Positions 40,240 to 47,630 of a stretch of DNA of 64,000 nucleotides are shown here, in pieces. Source of the stretch: an uncultured Alphaproteobacteria bacterium. GTDB lineage: Bacteria > Pseudomonadota > Alphaproteobacteria > RF32 > CAG-239. Each line of letters begins with the position of its first letter. The stretch's first letter is position 1. The stretch covers positions 146,099 through 210,098 of the forward strand of contig CALYBC010000009.1 in assembly GCA_944393725.1 (NCBI GenBank), read 5' to 3'. Both the position numbers and the translations under genes were made by a program. The notes under the pieces were generated by a model, which saw only the letters and a list, made by a program, of their open reading frames with translations, was not told the origin of the DNA and ran no database searches.

Positions 40240-40753
40240 AGATGTAAAAAGAACCGGTTGGAAATACAAAAATGTAAACTCTCCGGAATCTGATGCCGAT
40301 CACAGTTTTGGGGTGGCGCTATTAGTGATGTTGCTTACGCCTAAACATTTAGATTTACTAAAATCAATTAAAATGGCGCTAATTCATGATTTACCAGAGA
40401 TCTATGCAGGGGATGTTACACCACATGACAGTATATCGCCGGAAATCAAACAGAAAAATGAGATACTTGCCATTAATAAGATAAGTCAAGAGCTTGAATT
40501 TCCGGAATTAACAAAGTTGTTTGCGGAGTTTGAAAAACAGAAAACAGTTGAAGCAAAGTGGGTTAAGGCTTTAGACAAACTGGAAACGGTTATGACAGCA
40601 AAATACTATGATGACAATCATCGCACCCAAGAGACTTTGATTAATGAATTTTCGGCTTATGCCGAAGCTCAAATAGATAAAATAGATTGCAAAGAAACAG
40701 AGATTATTAAAAATATTTTGAATAAATTGACTAAAGGAGATAAAAATGAGTAA
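40199..40753 (+). CDS. HD-domain hydrolase, YfbR-like
   Basis: A 184-residue HD phosphohydrolase. Metal ligands are visible in DADHSFG and [11 protein letters not shown], with a late Asp in KALDKLE. The nearest described relatives are 5'-nucleotidase YfbR and related HD proteins, which remove the phosphate from deoxynucleotides. It overlaps yejF by 41 bases and its own 3' end overlaps the next gene by 8, so it is part of the same transcript. Confidence 0.75.
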   Translation: MEIEQLIKICGKIKDVKRTGWKYKNVNSPESDADHSFGVALLVMLLTPKHLDLLKSIKMALIHDLPEIYAGDVTPHDSISPEIKQKNEILAINKISQELEFPELTKLFAEFEKQKTVEAKWVKALDKLETVMTAKYYDDNHRTQETLINEFSAYAEAQIDKIDCKETEIIKNILNKLTKGDKNE

Positions 40754-41090
40754 AACAAAAACTTATTTTATGATATTGGCAGTAGCAGCAATTGTTGTTG
40801 CCGTGGGCTACATAATGAATATTGCCGCAATAAAATCTTTTTCAACAATGTGCTTTAATTATGCCGGAGATAATTGGGTATCAGTAACTGCTGCCGTTTG
40901 TGCCTTCGTTTTTCTGGGAAATAAAAACTATTGGCTCATTTTATTGGCTTGTGCGGTTGTCGCTGCTTTGATTACACAGCTTGTAATAATCGGGCAGGGT
41001 ATTGGAATTATGACTTTGGCTGCTCGTTGTGTGGCTTTCTTGAGTATAGCATTCTTAATGAATTTCGTTAAACTGCTGATTAACAAATAA
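40746..41090 (+). CDS. Small integral membrane protein
   Basis: A 114-residue protein with four hydrophobic helices (about 7-27, 38-55, 58-77, 80-105). No family is recognised. It is last in the yej-HD operon and ends at a terminator; the function is unknown. Confidence 0.65.
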   Translation: MSKTKTYFMILAVAAIVVAVGYIMNIAAIKSFSTMCFNYAGDNWVSVTAAVCAFVFLGNKNYWLILLACAVVAALITQLVIIGQGIGIMTLAARCVAFLSIAFLMNFVKLLINK

Positions 41091-41091
41091 A

Positions 41092-41112
41092 AAAGGCTCT
41101 TTACGAGCCTTT
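41092..41112. terminator. Bidirectional terminator
   Basis: AAAGGCTC TTTAC GAGCCTTT with flanking A and T runs, between convergent genes. Confidence 0.9.
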
Positions 41113-41114
41113 CT

Positions 41115-41903
41115 TTATTCATCGTCATCTTCCCAAGCCTGAACCAGATTAAGCGACATTTGTAAATCTTCCGGATAGCCGGTTGCCGTCTCTAGAGATA
41201 TAATGGTAGAATTATCTTTTAATTTGCTTTGCAGTAGGTTTTCATAATCGACATTGCCTTCGCCGATTACAACATTTCTTTTTAATTCGGCATCGTAATC
41301 TTTAATATGAAAATAGAAGCATTTATTTATTAAATCTTGCAAATCCTGAGGGATAAAATTATCTTCCATGGCAATGGTGTTGCCAATATTCAACAAAGGA
41401 AAGATGTTGGAAAATCCATATAATTCAAATAGTTGATGCATTGATTTAATAGTGGAAATATTGCAGCCGGCATCGTTTTCCAACAGCAAACTAATGCCTC
41501 TTTCTAAAGCCATTTGGCTATAAACATCGAGTTTTTTGCCTAAATCTTCAAGAGATATGTTGTCATCTTTGAGGTATGAGTATATGCGAATATTGGCAGC
41601 GCCCAAGATATCGGCTATATCCATTAATTTGGTAAAATATTCTGCTTCATCAACACTTTGTCCGCAAATATTTAAAGGAGTTCCTTCGTGCCAGCTTAAG
41701 AAAGGTGAGGCGATAGTTGAAACCAATATTCCGGCTTGAGCAATTTGACCGGCAATCTGGCTGATTTTATCAAGTGACAAATCACAAATATTTTTTCCGT
41801 CAATATTGCGTAATTCGATATATCGAAGATTATTCTTTTGAGCAAAACGCAGTGCATCGTCTATATTTGATGAATATTCATCATTGATAAAACACAAATC
41901 CAT
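41115..41903 (-). CDS. Sugar phosphate isomerase/epimerase-like TIM-barrel protein
   Basis: A 262-residue protein of the AP endonuclease family 2/xylose isomerase-like barrel fold. Metal-type residues sit in LLLENDAG, in LLNIGNT, in FHIKDYD and in SLETATGYP; the usual Glu-Asp-His-Glu set is largely present. Substrate is not predictable from sequence. Nearest neighbours are a convergent operon and a broken acetyltransferase. Confidence 0.8.
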   Translation of the reverse strand: MDLCFINDEYSSNIDDALRFAQKNNLRYIELRNIDGKNICDLSLDKISQIAGQIAQAGILVSTIASPFLSWHEGTPLNICGQSVDEAEYFTKLMDIADILGAANIRIYSYLKDDNISLEDLGKKLDVYSQMALERGISLLLENDAGCNISTIKSMHQLFELYGFSNIFPLLNIGNTIAMEDNFIPQDLQDLINKCFYFHIKDYDAELKRNVVIGEGNVDYENLLQSKLKDNSTIISLETATGYPEDLQMSLNLVQAWEDDDE

Positions 41904-41963
41904 AGCTTATCATCCTTTGCTGATTAACAATTAGGGCAAAGTTAGAACCAATATAAAGAAAAA

Positions 41964-42523
41964 TCAAGCATTTTTTAGTTTGGCAAATACCAATTTATCG
42001 TAAAATTTCCCATTGTTATAGATAGCTTTGCGCAGAGTACCTTCGAAAACATAATGATTGCGTTTGGCAACATTGACAGAGGGGATATTTTCTTTTTGCA
42101 TTGTAATTTCAATGCGGTTCATACCCAAAGAAAATGCGGCATTTTCAATTAATTTAACAGCACCGCTCATATATCCGCGGCCGTTATATTCTTCTGCAAG
42201 CCAATAGAGCCGATTTCGCCTTGGTAATTTTCGTAGTCAATGTTGTGAATATCTATTGAACCGATGGCTTTGCCGGTGGCTTTCAAAACAATAGAGTAGG
42301 CGTAATTTTCACCTTTTTGCCATTTGTCGGTAAACATATCGGTAGCGGAGTTACAATCCTGCAGAGAATTAGTTTTATCAACCCAAGAAATAAATTTTCG
42401 CAGAAAATTACGATTTTTATCTGTTTCCAGCCATAAATCTTCGTCGTATTGATAATTGTTACGAGCAACCAATTTAATCACATCATTTTCCAATGTTTCC
42501 GGCATTATAAAATTTTCCAACAT
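41964..42523 (-). pseudogene. GNAT N-acetyltransferase (RimJ/RimL-like), frameshifted
   Basis: Reading from ATG 42523 the first part ends after EIGSIGLQK, whereas in another frame the sequence continues YWLAEEYNGRGYMSGAV, the usual acetyl-CoA loop of RimJ/RimL-like proteins, and reads to 41964. Removing two bases near 42206-42211 joins both frames. The gene is therefore a recent pseudogene or contains a sequencing error. It is the last host gene before the dif-like site at 42659. Confidence 0.85.
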
Positions 42524-42658
42524 TTTGAATAATCTCCATTGTAAAAATATTGTAATTTTTGTCAATTATATAACAATATGTTGATTTTGCAAGAATATTT
42601 TTTTGCGCGAATTTTGTTGTCCTTATTGAGGGTAGTCATATTTTATATATAAATATAT

Positions 42659-42686
42659 TTGTCGCATAATATATATTATGTATACT
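42659..42686 (+). other. dif-like site, left prophage boundary (attL)
   Basis: A 28-bp site with 11-bp arms around the 6-bp centre TATATA (42670-42675). It matches E. coli dif at 20 of 28 positions, including the run CGCATAAT and TATATTATGT. Its right half, 42670-42684, is repeated at 50333-50347. Reading: XerC arm from the host, XerD arm from the element. The gap 42524-42788 contains this site, the promoter-side of the pseudogene and, from 42683, the split codons of the phage regulator. Confidence 0.85.
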
Positions 42687-42802
42687 TTGGCGTGACTGTA
42701 GCCTTTGGTATCGTTGGCTTAATGAGTATTATAACTTTGTTAATATTTGATTGTTATGTAAACTCAAAACATTATAAGGTTATCAAAAATGATAGTATAT
42801 AA
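42683..42802 (+). other. Detached 3' end of the phage HTH regulator gene
   Basis: From 42683 the sequence reads in frame with the HTH gene if 50345 is joined to 42683: 39 codons then TAA at 42800-42802. The peptide includes a hydrophobic stretch FGVTVAFGIVGLMSIITLL and ends VIKNDSI. In the integrated state it has no start of its own. The TAA overlaps the ATG of the next gene (42789), as expected of an intact two-gene operon. Confidence 0.75.
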
Positions 42803-43262
42803 CGATATTGAAGATTTGGCTAGAATAAAAAATGCTGTTTGTGATGAATTTTTTAATGTGAAAAAATCCATTGATATAGTACAAAAAAATCTTGATTTAC
42901 TTTATTTGTATACCTCAAAAAATGAACAAGATAAGCGTAAACAAAATCCTTATATTGTTAAGACTGTCATCAAACACATGGCTAATGGCATGAATAAACA
43001 TGATGCTATGATTTTAGCGGCTGAAGAATTGATGATTGACATTAAGCGCGTTGAAAGCGTTTATTGGCAACAAAACCGCTATATGTCGGCAATAAATTTA
43101 TTTGCCAAGCGTTATTTTTGTGAAAAACTAAAAAAAGCCGGATTTACAGCTAAAGAGATAGCCAACTTATTGGGTATAAGTGAAAATCATGTTTTTAAGT
43201 TAATGCGCTCTACAATAGATTTTTGGTTTCTAGATAATAAAAAAAATAAAGCCGGCAGTTAA
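42789..43262 (+). CDS. Phage regulatory protein with C-terminal HTH
   Basis: A 157-residue protein. The C-terminal part (about 110-140) has the sigma-region-4-like helix-turn-helix FTAKEIANLLGISENHVFKLM; the N-terminal half is helical, with many charged residues. AAGG lies upstream of the ATG. In the circular form of the element it follows the HTH regulator gene with a 14-base overlap; in the integrated form it lies next to attL, cut off from that gene's promoter. A likely activator or antirepressor of the late operon; only inference. Confidence 0.7.
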   Translation: MIVYNDIEDLARIKNAVCDEFFNVKKSIDIVQKNLDLLYLYTSKNEQDKRKQNPYIVKTVIKHMANGMNKHDAMILAAEELMIDIKRVESVYWQQNRYMSAINLFAKRYFCEKLKKAGFTAKEIANLLGISENHVFKLMRSTIDFWFLDNKKNKAGS

Positions 43263-43275
43263 CCGGCTTTTTTTA
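43248..43275. terminator. Terminator between converging phage operons
   Basis: AAAGCCGG CAGTTAA CCGGCTTT then TTTT; the loop contains the stop of the 42789 gene. It is placed to end both that gene and the leftward late operon. Confidence 0.85.
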
Positions 43276-43279
43276 GTGT

Positions 43280-43459
43280 CTAAAATAGACTTAGTTGTTT
43301 ATTTGTCTTTTTTTTATGTTTTTTAATCGGTTTCTTGGCCGTTTTTTTGGCCTTGTGGCGTTTTTTGCGTAAAATGGCCGCCCTTTCCTCATCTGAATCA
43401 TCTAAAGACGCCCAAAAAGCTTTTTTCCACCGTATAGCCTCTTTTTTCCAATCGACCAT
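43280..43459 (-). CDS. Small highly basic phage protein
   Basis: 59 residues; ATG 43459 is chosen over an in-frame start at 43471 because it directly follows the stop of the preceding small gene. The C-terminal half is almost all Lys/Arg/His (KKRHKAKKTAKKPIKKHKK), as in DNA-condensing or virion core proteins. It is the last gene of the late operon. Not recognised as a named family. Confidence 0.65.
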   Translation of the reverse strand: MVDWKKEAIRWKKAFWASLDDSDEERAAILRKKRHKAKKTAKKPIKKHKKKTNKQLSLF

Positions 43460-43460
43460 G

Positions 43461-43601
43461 CTAACCGCCAATCAGCGCGGTTAACACGCTCAAAATAGCC
43501 TCCGGTGCTGATAGCGTGCCGGCAAGAATACCGGCAACAGCTGTGGCAACACCTGCCCAAAAGCCTTTGTTTTTCAATTTGTTTAAGATTTGAACCAACA
43601 T
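43461..43601 (-). CDS. Small phage membrane protein (holin-like?)
   Basis: 46 residues, starting ATG at 43601 within the 3' end of the preceding gene, GAGGAG upstream. N-terminal basic part (MLVQILNKLKNKG) followed by one or two hydrophobic segments rich in Ala and Gly (VATAVAGILAGTLSA). Its small size, membrane helix and place near the lysin suggest a holin or a virion membrane protein. It is too short to appear on standard length cut-offs. Confidence 0.6.
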   Translation of the reverse strand: MLVQILNKLKNKGFWAGVATAVAGILAGTLSAPEAILSVLTALIGG

Positions 43602-43735
43602 TTATCTTGCTCCTCTCTGATGTCTGTTAACTCTTTTTCTATAAGCGCACAACGCTTATCAAATTTGCTATATAGCAACAAAACGGCTATTAAAGTCGGG
43701 CTATTTCCTAACAAATTGATAAGCAACTCTTGCAT
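43583..43735 (-). CDS. Small phage protein with N-terminal membrane helix
   Basis: 50 residues, starting at ATG 43735 (overlapping the previous stop as TAATG). One hydrophobic stretch (LLINLLGNSPTLIAVLLLY) then a charged helix (KRCALIEKELTDIREEQDK) and a CW pair. The layout, a membrane segment plus a coiled coil, recalls spanin- or holin-like lysis proteins. Overlaps the next gene by 19 bases. Function unknown. Confidence 0.6.
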   Translation of the reverse strand: MQELLINLLGNSPTLIAVLLLYSKFDKRCALIEKELTDIREEQDKCWFKS

Positions 43736-43914
43736 TATTTCGTACTCCGCCAAATCCAAAAGGCAGCAACACCGGCAGCGGCCATAATCGCCTTATCCCA
43801 CCATGAAAAAGACGGTGTGTTTTGGCTAACTACCGGCGTTTCGGTTTCTTTTTCATATACTATACCGGTTAAAACTCCGGCAAGTGCTGAAACTCCTATC
43901 CAAATAAGTGGCAT
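43735..43914 (-). CDS. Small phage membrane protein
   Basis: 59 residues from ATG 43914, preceded by AAAAGGGGG; an in-frame longer start at 43983 has no RBS. Two hydrophobic helices (PLIWIGVSALAGVLTGIVY and AIMAAAGVAAFWIW) with a polar hinge. Sits directly after the lysin gene in the late operon, so a holin or an internal membrane protein is plausible. Confidence 0.6.
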   Translation of the reverse strand: MPLIWIGVSALAGVLTGIVYEKETETPVVSQNTPSFSWWDKAIMAAAGVAAFWIWRSTK

Positions 43915-43925
43915 TATTCCCCCTT

Positions 43926-44408
43926 TTAAGCGTAAAATGTATGGTTTCCTATTGTTGCAACTTGTTCCATTTTTCCGGCCCAACTCGGAATTGTGGACAA
44001 TGAATCAAGAGCCAAATAATTGGTTGCTCCATTGGTGATATCTGGCAAAAATCCCTCATATGCAAGCAATGCAAGTTGTTTTGCTAGTGCAAAATAACTA
44101 TCACTTTCATCGACAGCTAACATTGGACCGTAATTCGGATCATCAGCGTTCCAAACGCTGAATTGGCTTTTTTTGGTACATACTTCTTTAGGTGTCGCAC
44201 CGTACCAACTGCCAGCCTTGACACGATTCATAATAACATTAATCACGGCTTGCATACCCTCTTTTCCCTCGCCTCTAGCCTCTCCCCATGCTGTGCGTGC
44301 CATATAATCAATTTGCTCGTCTTTATCTGTAAGTGCCATTTTTCCACCTCTAAAAATCAAATATCCGCCTAAAAGCGAAATTAAGGTTATGCCGACGGGG
44401 TTATTCAT
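43926..44408 (-). CDS. Cell wall hydrolase, SleB family
   Basis: 160 residues: a short N-terminal membrane helix (about 5-22, signal-anchor type), then a SleB-type catalytic domain with DYMARTAWGEARGEG (catalytic Glu of WGEARGEG), VINVIMNRVK and FSVWN. It hydrolyses glycan strands of peptidoglycan. In the phage late operon it can serve for host entry (virion-bound, via the membrane anchor) or lysis. Clear family call; the role in the virus is inferred. Confidence 0.85.
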   Translation of the reverse strand: MNNPVGITLISLLGGYLIFRGGKMALTDKDEQIDYMARTAWGEARGEGKEGMQAVINVIMNRVKAGSWYGATPKEVCTKKSQFSVWNADDPNYGPMLAVDESDSYFALAKQLALLAYEGFLPDITNGATNYLALDSLSTIPSWAGKMEQVATIGNHTFYA

Positions 44409-44745
44409 TGCTCAAACTTGCCTCTAACTCGTTAATCCTTGCGCGCCATTGTTGCCGCTGGCTGATTAAATCAGCATATTCTTCCGGAGTTGCTGCGCCC
44501 TCGGCAATTTTGATAACGGCATAATCTGAGGCCGCCAGCTTTGATTTTAACTCTGATATTTCTTCCATGTAGATGTTTTTTTGAGGCTTTTCCGGAGCAT
44601 ATCCGGATAAATACCAGAGGCCATTATATGCTTGTTCAACATCCTGCTCGGTCATACCGATTGATTTGTAGAATGGAATATTTGTACCTAAACCAACACT
44701 GCAAACTTTAGTTTCTTCATTTTCTACTTTAGCATATTTTTTCAT
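44401..44745 (-). CDS. Phage structural/assembly protein with C-terminal coiled coil
   Basis: 114 residues. The N-terminal half resembles small tail fibre-associated proteins (KVCSVGLGTN, EQAYNGLWYLSGYAPEKP); the C-terminal half is a helical segment (EISELKSKLAAS, RQQWRARINELEASL). Its place just after the probable spike proteins suggests a role in host attachment structures. It overlaps the lysin gene by 8 bases. Confidence 0.6.
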   Translation of the reverse strand: MKKYAKVENEETKVCSVGLGTNIPFYKSIGMTEQDVEQAYNGLWYLSGYAPEKPQKNIYMEEISELKSKLAASDYAVIKIAEGAATPEEYADLISQRQQWRARINELEASLSNE

Positions 44746-44749
44746 CTGT

Positions 44750-45049
44750 TTATTTCCCTAAACACGGACAAAAACTGGTAACTCCCGTATTAATTATCGT
44801 TCCCTTTGGTGCTGGAATCCAACCAGAAACATCCCCTTCTCCATTGCCAACGCCAATCATCATAGCACTTAAATTAGCTGGATATGTGATATTAGAAGTT
44901 GTAAGATTTCTGTTAGTATGTAAATAAATGTTTACCCAGCCATCGGTTGGTGCTGTAAACGGTTTTGTTCCCGATATAGCAGCTGAATAATCCGGCAAGC
45001 CATAATCAGGTTGCGTTGGATTATTTAAACTTGTTCCAAACTGTACCAT
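44750..45049 (-). CDS. Probable phage spike or fibre-tip protein
   Basis: 99 residues rich in Gly, Thr, Asn and Pro, with a beta-rich fibre-like sequence (KPFTAPTDGWVNIYLHT, WIPAPKGTIINTG), as in receptor-binding tips of phage fibres. The ATG overlaps the stop of the 189-residue gene (TAATG). The C terminus has a CPC motif. Recognised only by composition and place. Confidence 0.55.
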   Translation of the reverse strand: MVQFGTSLNNPTQPDYGLPDYSAAISGTKPFTAPTDGWVNIYLHTNRNLTTSNITYPANLSAMMIGVGNGEGDVSGWIPAPKGTIINTGVTSFCPCLGK

Positions 45050-45618
45050 TATGCAAAACTCCCCACAGCTACAGTTTTCGCCTCTGTGCCGTAAAGCACT
45101 AACGGCACACCAAGAGAATATTCAAAAGTACCTTGAGCTTGCAGCTGCAAACCGTCTGTGCCGGTACCGCCAATATAAACGATATCATCGCCGGTATTTT
45201 GAATAATAACTTTTTGTGCTGCCGGAATTTCTAAAATTCCGGTGTCATCAAAAGTAAATGTTTTTACGGAAAAGCTTGTATATTGCGCTGATGTGGTTTG
45301 CACCGTTCCGGTAACAGTTAACCGGCTGTCATCAAAATATCCAATACCTACCCCAACCGATAAAACAAGCGGAGTTTCGGAATCATTGAATATTTGAGCA
45401 TAAGGGATAATTGTATCAAACTTAATGCCTAGACCAGTTTCAAAAACAGTATCCATTTGATTGGTTGACCATGCAACCTTAAATTTTTGGTTAGCGGATA
45501 AACATCTGAAGTAGTTAAACGGATTGTTAAGCGTATATACACCATTTGCCGGAAGCTCAATAGTAAACTCACGGTATGAACTTTGTTGTCTGCCATTATT
45601 TATTGGTTGCCAATCCAT
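45049..45618 (-). CDS. Probable phage minor capsid/penton-like protein
   Basis: 189 residues almost without helix-formers: strands rich in Thr, Val, Phe and Gly throughout, including YREFTIELPANGVYTL and VIIQNTGDDIVYIGGTG. This is a typical jelly-roll or beta-sandwich composition and could be a penton or spike base. One Cys. It follows the small membrane proteins in the late operon. No named family. Confidence 0.55.
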   Translation of the reverse strand: MDWQPINNGRQQSSYREFTIELPANGVYTLNNPFNYFRCLSANQKFKVAWSTNQMDTVFETGLGIKFDTIIPYAQIFNDSETPLVLSVGVGIGYFDDSRLTVTGTVQTTSAQYTSFSVKTFTFDDTGILEIPAAQKVIIQNTGDDIVYIGGTGTDGLQLQAQGTFEYSLGVPLVLYGTEAKTVAVGSFA

Positions 45619-45619
45619 T

Positions 45620-45982
45620 TTATAAACCTTTCAAAATACGAGGTGCCATAACAATTGCCAAAATGCCGGCACCAACCATTAGTACCGGTTTGAGTTGCTG
45701 AATTATACCGGTTGTTTCTGAATATGCCGACTGATAACCGGCCGCCACTTGCTGAATTGATTGTCCGGCTAGATTGGAGTTTGCCGCGGTTGCCGTATTG
45801 GCCATGCTTTCCACACTTTCAAGAAAAGCTTGCATATCCTCGCCCCACATACCATTAACAGTAACATCACCGGTTGATTGAATATTACCGGTCGATAAAT
45901 CACCAATGCTTGATGATGTCGTTGTTGTCGTATTGGTTGTTGTGCTGCTTGAGCTTGATTTTGAACCGCCAAAAAGCCCCAT
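45620..45982 (-). CDS. Phage virion membrane protein with Ser/Thr-rich N terminus
   Basis: 120 residues: an N-terminal run of Ser and Thr (GSKSSSSSTTTNTTTTTSS), a helical middle region and a C-terminal membrane helix (PVLMVGAGILAIVMAPRIL). Resembles in layout the small inner-membrane proteins of PM2/PRD1-type virions. One base separates it from the 189-residue gene. Confidence 0.6.
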   Translation of the reverse strand: MGLFGGSKSSSSSTTTNTTTTTSSSIGDLSTGNIQSTGDVTVNGMWGEDMQAFLESVESMANTATAANSNLAGQSIQQVAAGYQSAYSETTGIIQQLKPVLMVGAGILAIVMAPRILKGL

Positions 45983-45985
45983 TTT

Positions 45986-46171
45986 TTACCTCTTAAACAT
46001 ACGCCAAATTAAAAAACCAATGCCGGCAAGGGCAAGCATTTTGACAAGCCCTATGCCGCCACCTGATGAATTAAAAATAGCACCGTTTTTTATCGAACCG
46101 CCGGTCGCTGCTGCTGATGACTGGCTTGATAAATCACCGCTAATATCTAATGGTATTGCACCTGATGCCAT
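45986..46171 (-). CDS. Small phage membrane protein, 61 residues
   Basis: A Gly/Ser-rich N terminus and a C-terminal membrane helix (VKMLALAGIGFLIWRMF) ending in basic residues. One of several single-helix proteins between the capsid gene and the penton-like gene; likely a virion membrane component. No family recognised. Confidence 0.65.
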   Translation of the reverse strand: MASGAIPLDISGDLSSQSSAAATGGSIKNGAIFNSSGGGIGLVKMLALAGIGFLIWRMFKR

Positions 46172-46178
46172 TTTTACC

Positions 46179-46451
46179 TCACATTAATTTTTTTACGCCT
46201 AAGCCTACCGCTAACAGACCAAGCGTTCCGCCGATAATCCACAAAATTGAATTGGTTGAAATTTCCAAATCGCCAATTTTGATAGTGTCGGCGGAATCTT
46301 GTCGCTGTTGTGCTTGGTTAAGGCCGGCAAGCTGCCCTTGCAAATAGGCAGTTTCCTCGGAATCAGCCGAAGAACCGTTAAAAGCATTATAAATATCTGC
46401 TGCCGATTTACCGGTTTCGGTTAATCCTGATAAAATTTCCGACCATTCCAT
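46179..46451 (-). CDS. Small phage membrane protein, 90 residues
   Basis: An acidic/polar helical N-terminal region (about 1-60, rich in Gln, Ala, Asp) and a C-terminal membrane helix (ILWIIGGTLGLLAVGLGV) ending in KKLM. It follows the capsid gene by 12 bases. Likely part of the internal virion membrane or its contact with the capsid. No family recognised. Confidence 0.65.
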   Translation of the reverse strand: MEWSEILSGLTETGKSAADIYNAFNGSSADSEETAYLQGQLAGLNQAQQRQDSADTIKIGDLEISTNSILWIIGGTLGLLAVGLGVKKLM

Positions 46452-46463
46452 TGGTTACCTCGC

Positions 46464-47399
46464 TTAAGCTGCTGTTGTCGGCAAAGTGTCCAATGCCAAC
46501 AAAGTGGTTGAGTTTACAAGCTTGCTAATTCTGTCCGGACAGTTATGAACTTTCAAAACCGGCATATCATAAGAGGTTGTCGGTGCTTGGCTGAAAGTTG
46601 TTCTAACTGATAATTCCGAAGTTACATCTTGGACTAACAAACCGGAGTTTGCTGTTCCGTCCATGTAGTTATGAATAAATGCTCCGGAAATTGTGCCGTA
46701 TCCTTCAAGATTATTCATTGCGTTATTAGTTGCAATGCTTATGTTTCTTGCAACATTCACATTGTTAACCAAGGTTTCTCCGCTTGAAATAGTACCGCCG
46801 CCAGGGTATGCAATCGCCAGCAAGAACAAATCTTTTGCGTTTTTGGGTAAGGTATTAACTTGTGATTGTCCAACGGCAGCAAAAGACTGAACATTGTTAT
46901 TGAATTGAATATAGGTGTCGTTCCAATCTGCCTCAACATTTTTGCGGATTGAATACAAATTTACATCGGTAATATCTGTTACTTCTGTTCCGGCAAAAAT
47001 CTGAACCACCAACGAGCTGATTTTTTTAGACGGGTCGGTGTTGCCAAGTTTACCGCAACGCCAAGCAAATTCATCACGCAAAACACCGGCTTGATAGAGC
47101 AAGCGGCCGAGGTTAAGCGAAAATACATTCACTAAGGTTGATTGCTGAACTCTGGTGCCAAGATAGCTATAAAGGTCAACAATTTGTGATAATTTTACAT
47201 CAACTGCATTCATTCCGTTAATCAAAACAACAACACGCTCAATTGATGATTTGCAGTTAGCCAAAGTTGCCGGTGCACCGTTGTTGGTAAATTCAATAAT
47301 CAAATCGCGAATAACATCATAAGTGTTTACATTGAACGGCGTCATTGAACCGGCCGTAATCGGTTTTGATTCTTCAAAGTTTCTGATAGGTGTCTGCAT
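46464..47399 (-). CDS. Candidate major capsid protein (double jelly-roll type)
   Basis: 311 residues, the largest structural gene in the element. No signal or membrane helix. Sequence is rich in Asn, Thr, Ser and Val, with alternating hydrophobic residues typical of jelly-roll strands through two similar-length halves. Length fits double-jelly-roll capsid proteins of PM2 or FLiP type (about 270-320). The packaging ATPase is the next large gene upstream and single-helix membrane proteins follow, the order expected of such viruses. RBS TAGGAG precedes the ATG. The family is inferred; no enzyme motif is visible. Confidence 0.7.
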   Translation of the reverse strand: MQTPIRNFEESKPITAGSMTPFNVNTYDVIRDLIIEFTNNGAPATLANCKSSIERVVVLINGMNAVDVKLSQIVDLYSYLGTRVQQSTLVNVFSLNLGRLLYQAGVLRDEFAWRCGKLGNTDPSKKISSLVVQIFAGTEVTDITDVNLYSIRKNVEADWNDTYIQFNNNVQSFAAVGQSQVNTLPKNAKDLFLLAIAYPGGGTISSGETLVNNVNVARNISIATNNAMNNLEGYGTISGAFIHNYMDGTANSGLLVQDVTSELSVRTTFSQAPTTSYDMPVLKVHNCPDRISKLVNSTTLLALDTLPTTAA

Positions 47400-47410
47400 T
47401 TGTCAAACTC

Positions 47411-47497
47411 CTATTTGCTGGTAAGTTTAGTTGAAATCCAGTTGTAAGCAAATACGCCTACAACAACAGCTGCAGCCATTTTAACCATGCTTTTCAT
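47411..47497 (-). CDS. 28-residue phage membrane peptide
   Basis: ATG 47497 follows TAAGGAG with good spacing; reads MKSMVKMAAAVVVGVFAYNW and eight more residues. One membrane helix with a basic start. It lies directly before the capsid gene and after the ATPase-MCP gap, so it is first in the structural operon. Tiny membrane peptides are typical of PM2-like virions. Confidence 0.6.
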   Translation of the reverse strand: MKSMVKMAAAVVVGVFAYNWISTKLTSK

Positions 47498-47556
47498 TGT
47501 GTTAGCTCCTTATGGTAAAGTTAAAAAAAATCTATACAGTAAGAGCCTAAACAAAA

Positions 47557-47623
47557 AATCGTGTAAATGTCAAAAATGCTAAGTATTTGATTTTACACGA
47601 TTGTTGTTCTATATACGTACGTA
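47557..47623 (-). promoter_or_regulatory. Probable control region of the structural operon
   Basis: An 11-bp inverted repeat (AATCGTGTAAA at 47557-47567, TTTACACGATT at 47592-47602) with a perfect minus-strand TTGACA at 47568-47573 in its loop; the -10 is poor, suggesting activator dependence. TACGTACGTA at 47614-47623 also occurs at the early promoter (49964). Could also act as terminator for the ATPase gene. Confidence 0.5.
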
Positions 47624-47630
47624 GAAAAAT

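Noticed and set aside
42683..42802. Independent small gene before 42789
   Set aside because: No start codon with an RBS at its front; it reads only as the continuation of the HTH gene.
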